Below are positions 7,271-15,746 of a DNA stretch of 23,062 bases, in pieces; position 1 is the stretch's first letter, and each line of letters begins with the position of its first letter. Source of the DNA: JAGGAG01 sp964638035 (GTDB lineage Bacteria > Gemmatimonadota > Gemmatimonadetes > Gemmatimonadales > GWC2-71-9). The stretch spans positions 1 to 23,062 of the forward strand of contig CAZWXD010000032.1 of NCBI GenBank assembly GCA_964638035.1, written 5' to 3'. The notes below the pieces were generated by a model. The model searched no databases. It was not told the DNA's origin and saw nothing but the letters and a program-made list of their open reading frames with translations. A program made the translations under genes and the position numbers.

Positions 7271-8736
7271 TGCGTGCCCTGATCCTCACCCTGCTGGTCG
7301 TCCTGGCCGGCACGCCACTCCGTGCCCAGGACGCGGCGACGGCACGCCTTGCCGCCCCCGGGGATTCCCTGCGCCTCTCCATTGCCGAGGCACTCAAGCT
7401 GGCCGAACCGGCGAGTGAACAGCTCGGGATGGCGGACGCCGAGACCCGGCGGGCGGCAGGCGAGGTCATGGAGACCCGTTCGGCGCTGCTGCCGCAGCTC
7501 ACCCTGACGCCCCAGGTCAACCGGATCATCGAGACACCGTACGCGGCATTCTTCCCGGACACCGCCGCGAGCACCAACCCGTTCACCTCGAAGAACCAGT
7601 GGCGCGTGGGCGGGAACGTGGCATGGACGCCGTTCAACCTGAGCCAGGTGTCCCAGCTGGGCGCGGCGCAGGCGGGCCGCCGGCAGGCGATGTTGCGCCT
7701 CTCCGAGGAACAGGCCGCCACCATCCTGCGGGTCGCCTCGGCCTACTACGATGCGGCCCTCACGCAGCAGCTGGTGACCATCACCGAGTTCACGCTGGCG
7801 CAGGCGGAGCGGAACCTGAAGGACGTCTCGCTCGCTCGCGAGGTGGGGGCGCAGTCGGAATACGAGCAACTCCGCTCCCGGGTATTCCGGGACAACCAGG
7901 TCCCCGTGGTGACGCGGGCGCGGGCCAACCGGGACATCGCGTTCACCCGGCTCAAGCAGCTCCTCGACCTCCCGCTCGCCCAACTGGTGTCCCTCTCGAC
8001 GCCGCTGGCCGACTCGCCGACGCGGGAGGTGCTGCCGCAGACCATCGACACCTTGCTGGCCGGCACCGACACCACGTCCGAGCGGCGTGTCGTGGTGCGG
8101 GCTGCCGACGAGCTGGTGAAGCAGGGCGAGGAGCGGGTGCGTGCGGCCGGGAGGCAGTGGGTCCCGACGATCGGGGCGCAGATGAACTACAACCAGGCGG
8201 GGTTCGGCACGCAGTTCCTGCCGCGGGAGAACGAGTTCTACACCGACTGGAACGTGGTGGCGTTCCTCAACTGGAACTTCTTCACGTCAGGGCGGATCCT
8301 GGGCGGGAAGCGCCAGGCACAGGCCAGCCTGGATGCGGCGCGGCTCAGCGCCAAGCTGGCGCGGGAGCAGGCCGCGCTGGACAACGAGGTGCTCTTCGCG
8401 CGGCTGCACGAGGCGGAAGCCAACGCGGTGGCCACGGCCAGTGTGGTGGAACAGGCCAACCGGGCCTACGAGATCGGGCAGCTCCGGTACAACGAGGGGC
8501 TCTCGACCCAGACGGAGCTGCAGGACGTGCGGCTGCAGCTGGAGCAGGCCGGCGCCAACCAGGCGCAAGCGGCGCGTGACCTCCAGGTGGCGCGGCTCCG
8601 CGTGGTGCTGCTGCCGTACCTGCCGGTGGGCACCGCGGACAATGCACAGGTGACAACCGCGGCACAGTCGTCAGTGGGCGCGGCGGCGCAGGCGGTGCAG
8701 AACGTGGCGGGCGGCGCCGGCCAGCAACCCCGATGA
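7270..8736 (+). CDS. TolC-family outer-membrane efflux channel
   Basis: Numbered from the ATG at 7270, the protein has 488 residues. It has a signal peptide (MRALILTLLVVLAGTPLRAQ) and two OEP repeats rich in long coiled helices, for example RLSIAEALKLAEPASEQ early on and ATASVVEQANRAYEIGQLRYNEGLSTQTELQDVRLQLEQA near the C-terminus, typical of TolC/OprM. It forms the trimeric outer-membrane duct of the tripartite pump with the following fusion protein and RND gene. The start at 7270 overlaps the tetR stop (TGATG). The open frame extends farther upstream to 7153, but that part only shadows tetR. The C-terminus ends with an Ala/Gln-rich tail (about 25 residues). Confidence 0.94.
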   Translation: MRALILTLLVVLAGTPLRAQDAATARLAAPGDSLRLSIAEALKLAEPASEQLGMADAETRRAAGEVMETRSALLPQLTLTPQVNRIIETPYAAFFPDTAASTNPFTSKNQWRVGGNVAWTPFNLSQVSQLGAAQAGRRQAMLRLSEEQAATILRVASAYYDAALTQQLVTITEFTLAQAERNLKDVSLAREVGAQSEYEQLRSRVFRDNQVPVVTRARANRDIAFTRLKQLLDLPLAQLVSLSTPLADSPTREVLPQTIDTLLAGTDTTSERRVVVRAADELVKQGEERVRAAGRQWVPTIGAQMNYNQAGFGTQFLPRENEFYTDWNVVAFLNWNFFTSGRILGGKRQAQASLDAARLSAKLAREQAALDNEVLFARLHEAEANAVATASVVEQANRAYEIGQLRYNEGLSTQTELQDVRLQLEQAGANQAQAARDLQVARLRVVLLPYLPVGTADNAQVTTAAQSSVGAAAQAVQNVAGGAGQQPR

Positions 8737-9566
8737 ACAAGGCACGACCCTCAATTCCCTGGGCGGGAGCAAGGATGTCCGGCATGATGGTGCGAACGGC
8801 GACACTGGCGGCGGGAATCGTGCTGGCGGGGATCCTGGCGGGCTGCGGCAGGAGCAAGGAGGGCGCTGCTGCATCCGAGCCGCCGCCGATCGTGGTGGGC
8901 CCCGAGAACCTCGCCGTGGTGGCGGAGACCACGGTGTCGGCGGGCCCCCAGGTGTCAGGTGCCCTGAGTGCCGAGCGGGAGGCGCGCGTGCGCGCCGAGC
9001 TGGGCGGGTCGGTGCTGCGGGTGCTGGCCGAGCCGGGCCAGCCGGTCCGGGATGGACAGGTGCTGGCGCAGATCGAGCCCCAGACGGCACGGGAGCAGGC
9101 GATGTTCACCGAGGCGCTGGTGCAGAGCCTCCAGAACGACCTGCGGATCCAGGAACGCAACCTGGACCGCGACCGTCGGCTGGCGGCGGCCGGTGCGCTC
9201 TCCCCGAGGCAGGTGGAGCAGGACTCGCTGGCGGTGTCGCAGGCGAAGGCGTCGCTGGCCGAGGCGAACGCACGCCGTGCGGTGGCGGAGCGGGTGCTGG
9301 CGCGCTCCAGCGTGCGGGCGCCCTTCGCGGGTGTCGTGAGCGCGCGGGCGGTGAGCGTGGGCGACGTGGTGAAGGACGGCACCGAGATGTTCACCATCAT
9401 GGACCCCTCCAGCCTGCGGCTCGAGGCCCAGGTGCCGGCGGAGGCGCTCGGGTCACTGCACCTGGGCACACCGGTGCAGTTCAGCCTCGCCGGGATCACG
9501 AACGTGCGGCTCACCGGCAAGGTGAGCCGGATCTTCCCGTCGGTGGACCCGGCCACGGGCCAGGTG
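8733..9566 (+). CDS. RND membrane fusion (periplasmic adaptor) lipoprotein, 3' end lost in gap
   Basis: The 278 visible residues form the periplasmic adaptor that links the inner-membrane pump to the TolC channel. A lipoprotein signal ends in LAGILAGC (Cys38 from the 8733 start). The biotinyl/lipoyl-like half-motifs follow: GGSVLRVLAEPGQPVRDGQVLAQIE and ARSSVRAPFAGVVSARAVSVGDVVKDG. They flank an alpha hairpin at about 120-190, and part of the beta-barrel domain comes next (LRLEAQVPAEALG...). Sequence stops at DPATGQV, so the last 90-110 residues expected for the family are missing. The ATG at 8733 overlaps the tolC stop (ATGA). An in-frame ATG at 8775 has a better ribosome site (GGGAG) and a more usual signal length, and may be the true start. 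Confidence 0.92.
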
Positions 9567-9666
9567 NNNNNNNNNNNNNNNNNNNNNNNNNNNNNNNNNN
9601 NNNNNNNNNNNNNNNNNNNNNNNNNNNNNNNNNNNNNNNNNNNNNNNNNNNNNNNNNNNNNNNNNN
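9567..9666. other. Assembly gap, 100 N
   Basis: Exactly 100 N separate the fusion-protein and pump genes. The flanking coding frames need more sequence than this, so 100 is probably a placeholder for an unknown length. Confidence 0.99.
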
Positions 9667-12600
9667 CTGTCCCAGCTCAAGATCGACGAGTTCCCCGACG
9701 TGGCGCAGCCCATCGTGGCGGTCACCATCGTGTACCCCGGCGCCTCGCCCGAGACGGTGGAGCGCGAGGTGGTGGACCAGGTCGAGGAGAAGGTCTTCGG
9801 CCTTGCGGGAGTGGACCGTGAGCGCACCCTGGGCCAGGCCACCGATGGGCTGGCTCAGTTCACCATCTTCTTCGACTTCGGCAAGCGGCCGGCGGAGGCC
9901 GCGCAGGACGTGCGCGACGCGATCTCCGAGATCCGGGGTGACCTGCCCCAGGAGATCGAGGAGCCCGTCATCTCGAAGGTGGACCCGGCCGAGCAGTCGC
10001 TGCTGTCGCTCAGCGTCAACGGCGAGGGTCGCACACCGACGGAACTGACCGCCGTGGCGGATCCCATGGTGGTGCGCGCCATTCGGGGCGTCCCCGGGGT
10101 GGCCAAGGCCGACGTGATCGGGGGCGTGTACCCCGAGATGACCATCGAGCTCGACCCGCGGCGGCTGCAGGCGGCGGGGCTCTCGGTGGCGGATGTGGTG
10201 CGGGCCGTCGAGGCGCAGAACCTGGCGGCGCCCGTGGGCCGGCTCAATGGGCCGCGGGAGGAGCGCACCATCCGGCTCAAGGGCCGGCTGGAGGACGCCG
10301 CCGGCTTTGCGGGCATCATGGTGGCGGAGCGGAACGGCCGCATCGTGCGGCTCGGCGAGGTGGCGAAGGTGTACGAGGGTGCGGAGGAGCAGCGGACGCT
10401 GGCGCTCTTCAACTCCCTGCCCGCGGTGGGCATCGAGGTCAAGAAGGCCAAGGGCTACAGTGCCACCGACGTCTCCGACCGCGTCAAGGCGGAGCTGGCA
10501 CGCCTGCAGCCCACCCTTCCACAGGGCATTGCCATCGACGTGGTGCGGGACCAGGGTGAACGCGCCCGCCGCGCCGTGGCGAACGTGCAGGAAGCCCTGG
10601 TGGAGGGGGCCTTCCTCACCGTCCTCGTGGTGTTCCTCTTCCTCAACAGCTGGCGGTCCACCGTCATCACCGGACTGGCGCTGCCCGTGTCGGTGCTGGC
10701 GAGCTTCATTGCCGTGTGGGTGTTCGGGTTCAAGCTGGAGACGATGTCGCTGCTGGGCCTCTCGCTCTCCATCGGCATCCTGATCGACGACGCCATCGTG
10801 GTGCGCGAGAACATCGTGCGGCACGTGGAGATGGGGAAGGACCACTACAAGGCGTCGCTCGAGGGCACGGACGAGATCGGCCTCGCCGTGGCGGCCACGA
10901 CGTTCTCCATCATCGCGGTGTTCCTGCCCATCGGCTTCATGAGCGGGCCGGCCGGCCAGTGGTTCAAGCCCTTCGGGCTCACCATTGCGTGCGCCGTGCT
11001 GGTGTCGCTCTTCGTGAGCTTCTCCCTCGACCCGATGCTCTCGGCCTACTGGCCCGACCCACACGTGCCGGAGCACCGGAAGGCGTGGATCACCCGGAAG
11101 CTGGACGGATTCAACCACTGGTTTGGCCGGGTGACCGACGGCTACGCCAGGGTGATTGCGTGGGCGCTGGACCACCGGGCCGCGATGGTGGCGATTGCGG
11201 TGCTGAGCTTTGTCGGGGCGATCGCGCTGCAGCGGTTCTTCGGCGGTGCCGGCTTCGTGCCGGTGAGCGACCGCGCCGAGATGGACGTGATCGTGGAGGC
11301 ACCACCGAGCGCCAACCTGGCGTACACCCGCGCGCAGACGGAGCAGCTTGCCGCACTCGCGCGGTCGCACCCGGAGGTGGAGTACACCTACACCACCATC
11401 GGCGTGGCGCTCCCGTTCCGGACGCCGGGCGTGGACCAGGGCACGGTGTACGTGAAGCTGACGCCCAAGGACAAGCGCACCCTGTCGCAGGCCGAGTTCG
11501 CCAAGGTGCTCCGTGAGGAGGCACGGGAAGTGGCGGGCGCCGACATCTCGGTCTTTGCCGGCGGGTTCTCCGGTGCGGTCAAGGACATCCAGCTCCAGTT
11601 CCGGGGCGACGATGCGCACCTGCTGGCCGAGTACACCGAGCGGGTGAAGGCGCTCGTGGCCACCGTGCCCGGCGCGGCAGACGTGGGGCTCTCCACCCGG
11701 GCCACGCGGGACGAGCTGGTCATCGAGCCCCGGCGCGGCCTGGCCGGGTCGCTGGGCCTGACGCTGGGCCAGGTGGCGCAGTCGCTGCGCCCGGCGTTCG
11801 CCGGCATCGATGCGGGAGACTGGATCGACCCCACGGGCGAGACTCGGGACGTGCGGGTGCGGCTGGCGCCCGAGGCACGTGAGCGGCCCGCAGACCTGCG
11901 GCAACTGCCGATCGCGCTGCCCAACTCCGGCACCACGATCCCGCTGGGGGAGGTGGCCAGCGTGGACCTGGGCCGGGCACCGGGGCAGATCGACCACCTC
12001 GATCGGGAGAAGGTCATCACGGTCGGGGCCAACGTGCAGGGCGAGCCGCTCAACACCGTGGTGCAGGCGATCATGCAGAAGCTCGAGGCGGAGGCGCCGC
12101 TGCCGGCCGGGATTACGCTCAGCCAGGGCGGCCAGGCGCGCGACCAGGCCGAGGTGTTCTCCAGCGTGTTCCTGGCGCTCGGGGTGGCGATCCTGCTCAT
12201 GTACCTGATCCTGGTGGTGCAGTTCGGCAGCTTCCTCGATCCCATCGCGATCCTGGTGTCGCTCCCGCTCTCGCTCATTGGCGTGGTGCTGGCGCTCATC
12301 ATCACCCGGGACACGCTCAACATCATGAGCCTGATCGGCGTGGTGCTGCTCATGGGGATCGTGGCGAAGAACGCAATCCTGCTGATCGACTTCGCCATCT
12401 GGGAACGGGAGAAGAACGGCACCCCGCTGCGCGAGGCGCTGATCCAGGCAGGCCGCATCCGGCTCCGCCCCATCATCATGACCACGCTGGCGCTGATCGC
12501 CGGCATGATCCCGGTGGCCATCGGCGGGGGCGAGGGAGCCGACTTCCGTGCCCCGCTTGGGCGCGCCGTCATCGGGGGCACGATCACCTCGACGCTGCTC

Positions 12601-12756
12601 ACCCTCCTCGTGATCCCGACCTTCTATGAGATCCTGGACGACGGACGGAAGTGGATGGCGCGGCGCTTCGGGCTCAAGACCTCCAAGCAGACGGCCGAGC
12701 ACCCGGTGGTGACCAGTGGGGGGGATGGCGGAAACCCGGGGGCGGCTGCAGCATAA
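9667..12756 (+). CDS. RND efflux pump, HAE1 type, 5' end lost in gap
   Basis: This is the proton-driven inner-membrane transporter of the tripartite pump. 1029 residues are visible, beginning LSQLKIDEFPDVAQPIVAV, which normally follows the first membrane helix; about 20-35 N-terminal residues are missing. Hallmarks include VYPGASPETVEREV, the TM4 proton-relay pair in LSIGILIDDAIVVREN, TM10 GIVAKNAILLIDFA with its Lys, and TM11 RLRPIIMTT with the relay Arg and Thr. Two halves with large periplasmic loops are evident. These match the AcrB relay residues Asp407, Asp408, Lys940, Arg971 and Thr978. The residues are as in drug or lipid exporters of the HAE1 group; I see no sign of the metal-binding CusA type. 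The substrate cannot be inferred. It is the last gene of the tetR operon. Confidence 0.95.
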   Translation: MSQLKIDEFPDVAQPIVAVTIVYPGASPETVEREVVDQVEEKVFGLAGVDRERTLGQATDGLAQFTIFFDFGKRPAEAAQDVRDAISEIRGDLPQEIEEPVISKVDPAEQSLLSLSVNGEGRTPTELTAVADPMVVRAIRGVPGVAKADVIGGVYPEMTIELDPRRLQAAGLSVADVVRAVEAQNLAAPVGRLNGPREERTIRLKGRLEDAAGFAGIMVAERNGRIVRLGEVAKVYEGAEEQRTLALFNSLPAVGIEVKKAKGYSATDVSDRVKAELARLQPTLPQGIAIDVVRDQGERARRAVANVQEALVEGAFLTVLVVFLFLNSWRSTVITGLALPVSVLASFIAVWVFGFKLETMSLLGLSLSIGILIDDAIVVRENIVRHVEMGKDHYKASLEGTDEIGLAVAATTFSIIAVFLPIGFMSGPAGQWFKPFGLTIACAVLVSLFVSFSLDPMLSAYWPDPHVPEHRKAWITRKLDGFNHWFGRVTDGYARVIAWALDHRAAMVAIAVLSFVGAIALQRFFGGAGFVPVSDRAEMDVIVEAPPSANLAYTRAQTEQLAALARSHPEVEYTYTTIGVALPFRTPGVDQGTVYVKLTPKDKRTLSQAEFAKVLREEAREVAGADISVFAGGFSGAVKDIQLQFRGDDAHLLAEYTERVKALVATVPGAADVGLSTRATRDELVIEPRRGLAGSLGLTLGQVAQSLRPAFAGIDAGDWIDPTGETRDVRVRLAPEARERPADLRQLPIALPNSGTTIPLGEVASVDLGRAPGQIDHLDREKVITVGANVQGEPLNTVVQAIMQKLEAEAPLPAGITLSQGGQARDQAEVFSSVFLALGVAILLMYLILVVQFGSFLDPIAILVSLPLSLIGVVLALIITRDTLNIMSLIGVVLLMGIVAKNAILLIDFAIWEREKNGTPLREALIQAGRIRLRPIIMTTLALIAGMIPVAIGGGEGADFRAPLGRAVIGGTITSTLLTLLVIPTFYEILDDGRKWMARRFGLKTSKQTAEHPVVTSGGDGGNPGAAAA

Positions 12757-12831
12757 GGGCGAGGCCAGGATGCGTCCCGGACCCGGGAGGATCCCATGCT
12801 GCCCGCCGCCCCTTCCAGGAGTACCGCGCCC

Positions 12832-12910
12832 GGGCTGACAGCCGAGCTGTCGGCCCCGCGTTGGTGTTCCGGGTGCCATGCACCCGGCGGCCTGTCCGGA
12901 GGGCCCCTCC
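12832..12910 (+). terminator. Tandem hairpins downstream of the efflux operon
   Basis: Three strong stem-loops lie close together: 12832-12842 with 12846-12856 (11 bp with one G-T, loop CGA), 12869-12876 with 12880-12887 (8 bp perfect, loop CAT), and 12898-12902 with 12906-12910 (5 bp). None is followed by a clear T run. They start 75 bases after the pump stop and may end or protect the efflux mRNA. The remaining sequence in 12757-13019 shows no convincing gene or promoter. Confidence 0.4.
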
Positions 12911-13019
12911 GCCATGCCGGTGTGAGACAATCCCGCAATCCAGTACGTCCTGCTACATGGTCCCGCGTGTGGGGCCCGTCCCGCCGTACCCGCTTCACCC
13001 CATTGCCCCGGAGGAGCCC

Positions 13020-13154
13020 GTGAAGAAGCGCATCCTGCAGTACTGGCGGCAGTCCCTGGTTGCCTGCCTGCTCGGCGTCGTGGTCGTGGCTGCCGGCGTC
13101 CAGGCCTGTTGTGGCTCCGACGGCTATTCGGCGCCGGAGTCAACGGCAGAGTAG
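13020..13154 (+). CDS. 44-residue membrane or lipoprotein microprotein upstream of Lgt-like gene
   Basis: A GTG at 13020, with GGAGG ending five bases before it, opens a 44-codon frame. The peptide has a basic N-terminus (MKKRILQYWRQ), a hydrophobic core (about 13-29) and then V-Q-A-Cys30-Cys31, followed by a short polar tail ending STAE. VQAC resembles a lipobox, with Gln at an unusual position. The result would be a 15-residue lipopeptide, in the size class of entericidins. The gene lies 42 bases before the Lgt-like gene on the same strand. I do not recognise the family. The strong ribosome site, sensible signal design and spacing support a real gene; its short length is the main doubt. Confidence 0.6.
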   Translation: MKKRILQYWRQSLVACLLGVVVVAAGVQACCGSDGYSAPESTAE

Positions 13155-13196
13155 CGAGGCGCAGGGCCCGCCCCTGAACGACCACCAGGAGGCCCC

Positions 13197-14096
13197 GTGT
13201 ACCCGCGCCTCTTCCAGTGGCTCCACGACGGGCCGCTGCCATGGCTGGCATACCTCGTCCCGTTCCCCGGGGTCATGCACGCCATGGTGGTCGTGGCGCT
13301 GGGCGTCGTGTTTGTGCGGCGGTTGGCCCGGGTGGGCATCCCGCGCCAGCCGGCGCTGGAAGCAGTCCTGCTCGGGACCGCGGGTGCGCTGGTGTTCACG
13401 CGGGTCTTCTACCTCGTCACGCGCACGCGATTCTGGGAAATGCCGCTCGCGGAACTGGTCGATGGCGCGCGCGGCACGGCGTCCTGGGGCGCCTACCTGG
13501 GTGCGGTCGTCGGGCTCTGGGTGTGGGCCCGGTGGCAGCGTGTAAAGCCGCTCGTGGTCATGGACGTGGCGGCGAGCACGGCGGCGCTCGCCTGCGTGGT
13601 GGGGCGGTGGAACTGCTTCCTGATCGGGGACGATTTCGGGCGCCCGACAACGCTCCCGTGGGGCGTGGCCTACCCGGCACGCAGCCTGCCCTGGAAGGCT
13701 CACGTTGCCCGGGGCTGGATCGAACCGGATGCGGTCCTGTCACTCCCCGTGCACCCGAACCAACTCTTCCTGAGCGGTGCCGCGCTGCTCACCTTCCTGC
13801 TTACGAGCTGGTTCTGGTACCGGCACCAGCAGCAGCCGGGACAGACCCTGGCCCTGTTCTTCGTGACCTATGGCGCGACGCGCTTCCCGATCGAGTTCCT
13901 GCGCGATCCTGCGGGAGGGGGAGCCACAGGGATCCTCTCCCACTCCCAGTACATGTGCCTGGCGTTCGTGGCGGGCGGGTTGTTGCTGTGGGGAGCAGGG
14001 CGAGCGCGGGGAGGGCAGCTCCCGGAAGGGGCCGTGGAGACCGCGCTCAGGGGCCTCCCACGCGGACTGCCAGCAGCCGGCCCGGGTCGTTGGTGA
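13197..14096 (+). CDS. Lgt-family (prolipoprotein diacylglyceryl transferase-like) membrane protein, divergent
   Basis: The 299-residue polytopic inner-membrane protein matches the Lgt fold through GRWNCFLIGDDFGRPT (signature region), HPNQLFLSG and GATRFPIEFLRDP. Canonical Lgt moves diacylglycerol from phosphatidylglycerol to the lipobox Cys. By my alignment, the Arg equivalents of E. coli Arg143 and Arg239 are present. The position of His103 (normally in a SFHGG loop) reads as Trp in ASWGAYLG, and Asn146 reads as Cys. It may therefore be a paralogue rather than the housekeeping enzyme. The start is GTG at 13197 with AGGAGG upstream. The last 50 bases overlap the convergent phosphodiesterase gene. 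Confidence 0.82.
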   Translation: MYPRLFQWLHDGPLPWLAYLVPFPGVMHAMVVVALGVVFVRRLARVGIPRQPALEAVLLGTAGALVFTRVFYLVTRTRFWEMPLAELVDGARGTASWGAYLGAVVGLWVWARWQRVKPLVVMDVAASTAALACVVGRWNCFLIGDDFGRPTTLPWGVAYPARSLPWKAHVARGWIEPDAVLSLPVHPNQLFLSGAALLTFLLTSWFWYRHQQQPGQTLALFFVTYGATRFPIEFLRDPAGGGATGILSHSQYMCLAFVAGGLLLWGAGRARGGQLPEGAVETALRGLPRGLPAAGPGRW

Positions 14097-14763
14097 CGAT
14101 CCCGTTGGCCCCGCGGCGCCAGAGCGCCGCGGCGGTCGCCGGGTCGTCCACGGTCCAGGCATGGACTGACGCCCCCAGGGCGTGGGCATCGCGGATGAAG
14201 CGACGGGTGGCAACAGGCAGGATGCCCTTGTGCCGGCGGGGAATGCTGTAGGCCGTGACCCGCGGCGCAGGCAAGCCGCGGAGCGGTGCCAGCCAGAGCG
14301 CCAGGATGTCGCGTGCCGACGCGCCGACCAGGAACGGCGGGCGGCGGAAGGCACGCAGCGCCTCGTCGTGCTCCGAGGCCAGCACAACACGCTGTTCTGC
14401 ACCCGCCGCCAGCACCACGCCGGCCACTTCGTCCTGCGCCGATACTTCCTTCACTTCGATCAACAGCGGAAGCGCGACCGCCCGCAGCACGTCGGCCAGG
14501 GCGGGCACCCCTGTGGTGCTCCCGACCGGGATGCGCGCCAGCTCACCGGCAGTGAGGTCGGCCACCAGGCCCTTCTCGGGGGAGACGCGGTCGAGCGTCG
14601 GGTCGTGGATCACCACCGGGATGGCATCGCGCGAAAGGCGCACGTCGAGCTCGATGGCGTGACACCCGAGGTCCACCGCCCGGTGGAACGCGGCCATCGT
14701 GTTCTCGGGGAACTCTGCCGAGGCGCCCCGATGGGCGATCACGAGCCGCGCCGCCACATCCAC
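14047..14763 (-). CDS. Glycerophosphodiester phosphodiesterase
   Basis: The 238-residue protein hydrolyses glycerophosphodiesters to an alcohol and sn-glycerol 3-phosphate. The GDPD TIM barrel is complete: AHRGASAEFPENT with His11 and Arg12, IELDVR with Glu38 and Asp40 as metal ligands, VIHDPTLDR with His53, LLIEVK, and the C-terminal HAWTVDD and GIVTNDPG blocks. There is no signal peptide, so it is probably cytoplasmic like UgpQ. The start is GTG at 14763, eight bases after the stop of the flavoprotein gene, so translation is probably coupled within the DUF4442-flavoprotein-phosphodiesterase operon. Its 3' end overlaps the Lgt-like gene by 50 bases tail to tail. Confidence 0.93.
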   Translation of the reverse strand: MDVAARLVIAHRGASAEFPENTMAAFHRAVDLGCHAIELDVRLSRDAIPVVIHDPTLDRVSPEKGLVADLTAGELARIPVGSTTGVPALADVLRAVALPLLIEVKEVSAQDEVAGVVLAAGAEQRVVLASEHDEALRAFRRPPFLVGASARDILALWLAPLRGLPAPRVTAYSIPRRHKGILPVATRRFIRDAHALGASVHAWTVDDPATAAALWRRGANGIVTNDPGRLLAVRVGGP

Positions 14764-14771
14764 CAGCGGGT

Positions 14772-15746
14772 TCAGAAGCCGGCCGCCTGTCCGAAGCGTC
14801 GCACGATCTCTCCTGCCGGTTCGATGGCGGTGATGCCGCCAACGCTCCTGCCGGCCTGCCAGTAGTCACGGGACGAACCCCCGTGCAGCGAGGCCCGGCG
14901 AAGCTGCACCGCCGAGCGCACGGCATAGAGGGTCCGCATGAGCCGCCGGGTGCGACGGCCGCGGAGCAGCAGCCGGGCCACCGGCCCCGCCCTGGTGCCG
15001 ATGCGCTGCACATGGGGCGTGTTGATCACCGCGAGGGGCACTCCCGTGACCCGCTCGGTGAGCACAATGTCCTCGGGCCGGGCGCGGAGGAGCGCCTCCT
15101 TGTAGCTCGCGTGCGCCGTGCACTCCGTGGTGGCAATGAAGCGGGTGCCGAGCTGCACGCCGTCGTACCCCATGGCGAGCAGCTCGGCGAAGGCGGGGGC
15201 GTCACCCACGCCGCCGGCCGCCACCAGCGGCTTTCCCAGGGGGTGGAGCTGCTCGAAGAGGGCCCGCGCCGTGAGTCCTCCCGCGTGGCCCCCGGCGCGA
15301 TCGTTCACGGCAATGAGGCCGTCGGCGCCGTTGTCGAGCGCCTTCTGCGCCCACTTGAGCTCGGTCACGTCATGGTAGGCGACGCCCCCTGCTTCATGCA
15401 CCCGCTCCGCCACCCAGCGGGGGTTGCCCAGGGAGGTGACGAAGAAGCGGATCCCCGCCTCGAGCGACTCGTCCACCCAGCGGCGCATCCGCTCCAGGTA
15501 CAGCTTCGACGAGGACTCGAGGATCACGTTCATCCCGATGGGGCGTGACGTGAGCCGCCGGATCTCCGCGAGACCGGTGGTGAACTCGCGCCCGTGCACG
15601 TAGACGAGCGACATCGGCTGCACGATGCCAATGCCGCCGGCCTCGGAGACGGCTGCCACCAGCTCGGGATTGCTGCAGGGGAACATGGCGCCACAAATGA
15701 GCGGCACCCGGATGCCCGCATCGCGGGTGAGGGCGGTCTCACGCAC
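14772..15746 (-). CDS. Nitronate monooxygenase-like FMN enzyme
   Basis: Read from a GTG at 15746, this is a 324-residue TIM-barrel flavoprotein of the nitronate monooxygenase/2-nitropropane dioxygenase family. Visible hallmarks are VPLICGAMFPCSNPELVAAVSEAGGIGIV at the N-terminus, DRAGGHAGGL with the probable catalytic His154, VAAGGVGDAPAFAELLAMG (phosphate-binding loop near 178-182) and GVQLGTRFIATTEC. Such enzymes oxidise propionate 3-nitronate or related nitronates, but many relatives have other or unknown substrates. The frame is open to 15800, but the GTG at 15746 overlaps the DUF4442 stop by eight bases and gives the usual family N-terminus. It is the middle gene of a three-gene minus-strand operon. 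Confidence 0.9.
   Translation of the reverse strand: MRETALTRDAGIRVPLICGAMFPCSNPELVAAVSEAGGIGIVQPMSLVYVHGREFTTGLAEIRRLTSRPIGMNVILESSSKLYLERMRRWVDESLEAGIRFFVTSLGNPRWVAERVHEAGGVAYHDVTELKWAQKALDNGADGLIAVNDRAGGHAGGLTARALFEQLHPLGKPLVAAGGVGDAPAFAELLAMGYDGVQLGTRFIATTECTAHASYKEALLRARPEDIVLTERVTGVPLAVINTPHVQRIGTRAGPVARLLLRGRRTRRLMRTLYAVRSAVQLRRASLHGGSSRDYWQAGRSVGGITAIEPAGEIVRRFGQAAGF

Noticed and set aside
12796..13023. 75-codon open frame between the pump gene and the microprotein
   Set aside because: It has no good ribosome site, an Arg/Pro/Ser-rich sequence without domain features, and runs through the strong hairpins.
9511..13251. Very long minus-strand open frame over the RND gene and across the N gap
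   Set aside because: It is the antisense shadow of a GC-rich gene, is His/Arg/Gln-rich with no domain, and passes through unknown bases. The plus-strand RND protein is unmistakable.
13217..14251. 344-codon open frame in another frame of the Lgt-like gene
   Set aside because: It is an Arg/Gly/Ala-rich out-of-frame shadow; the Lgt signature motifs lie in the frame starting at 13197.
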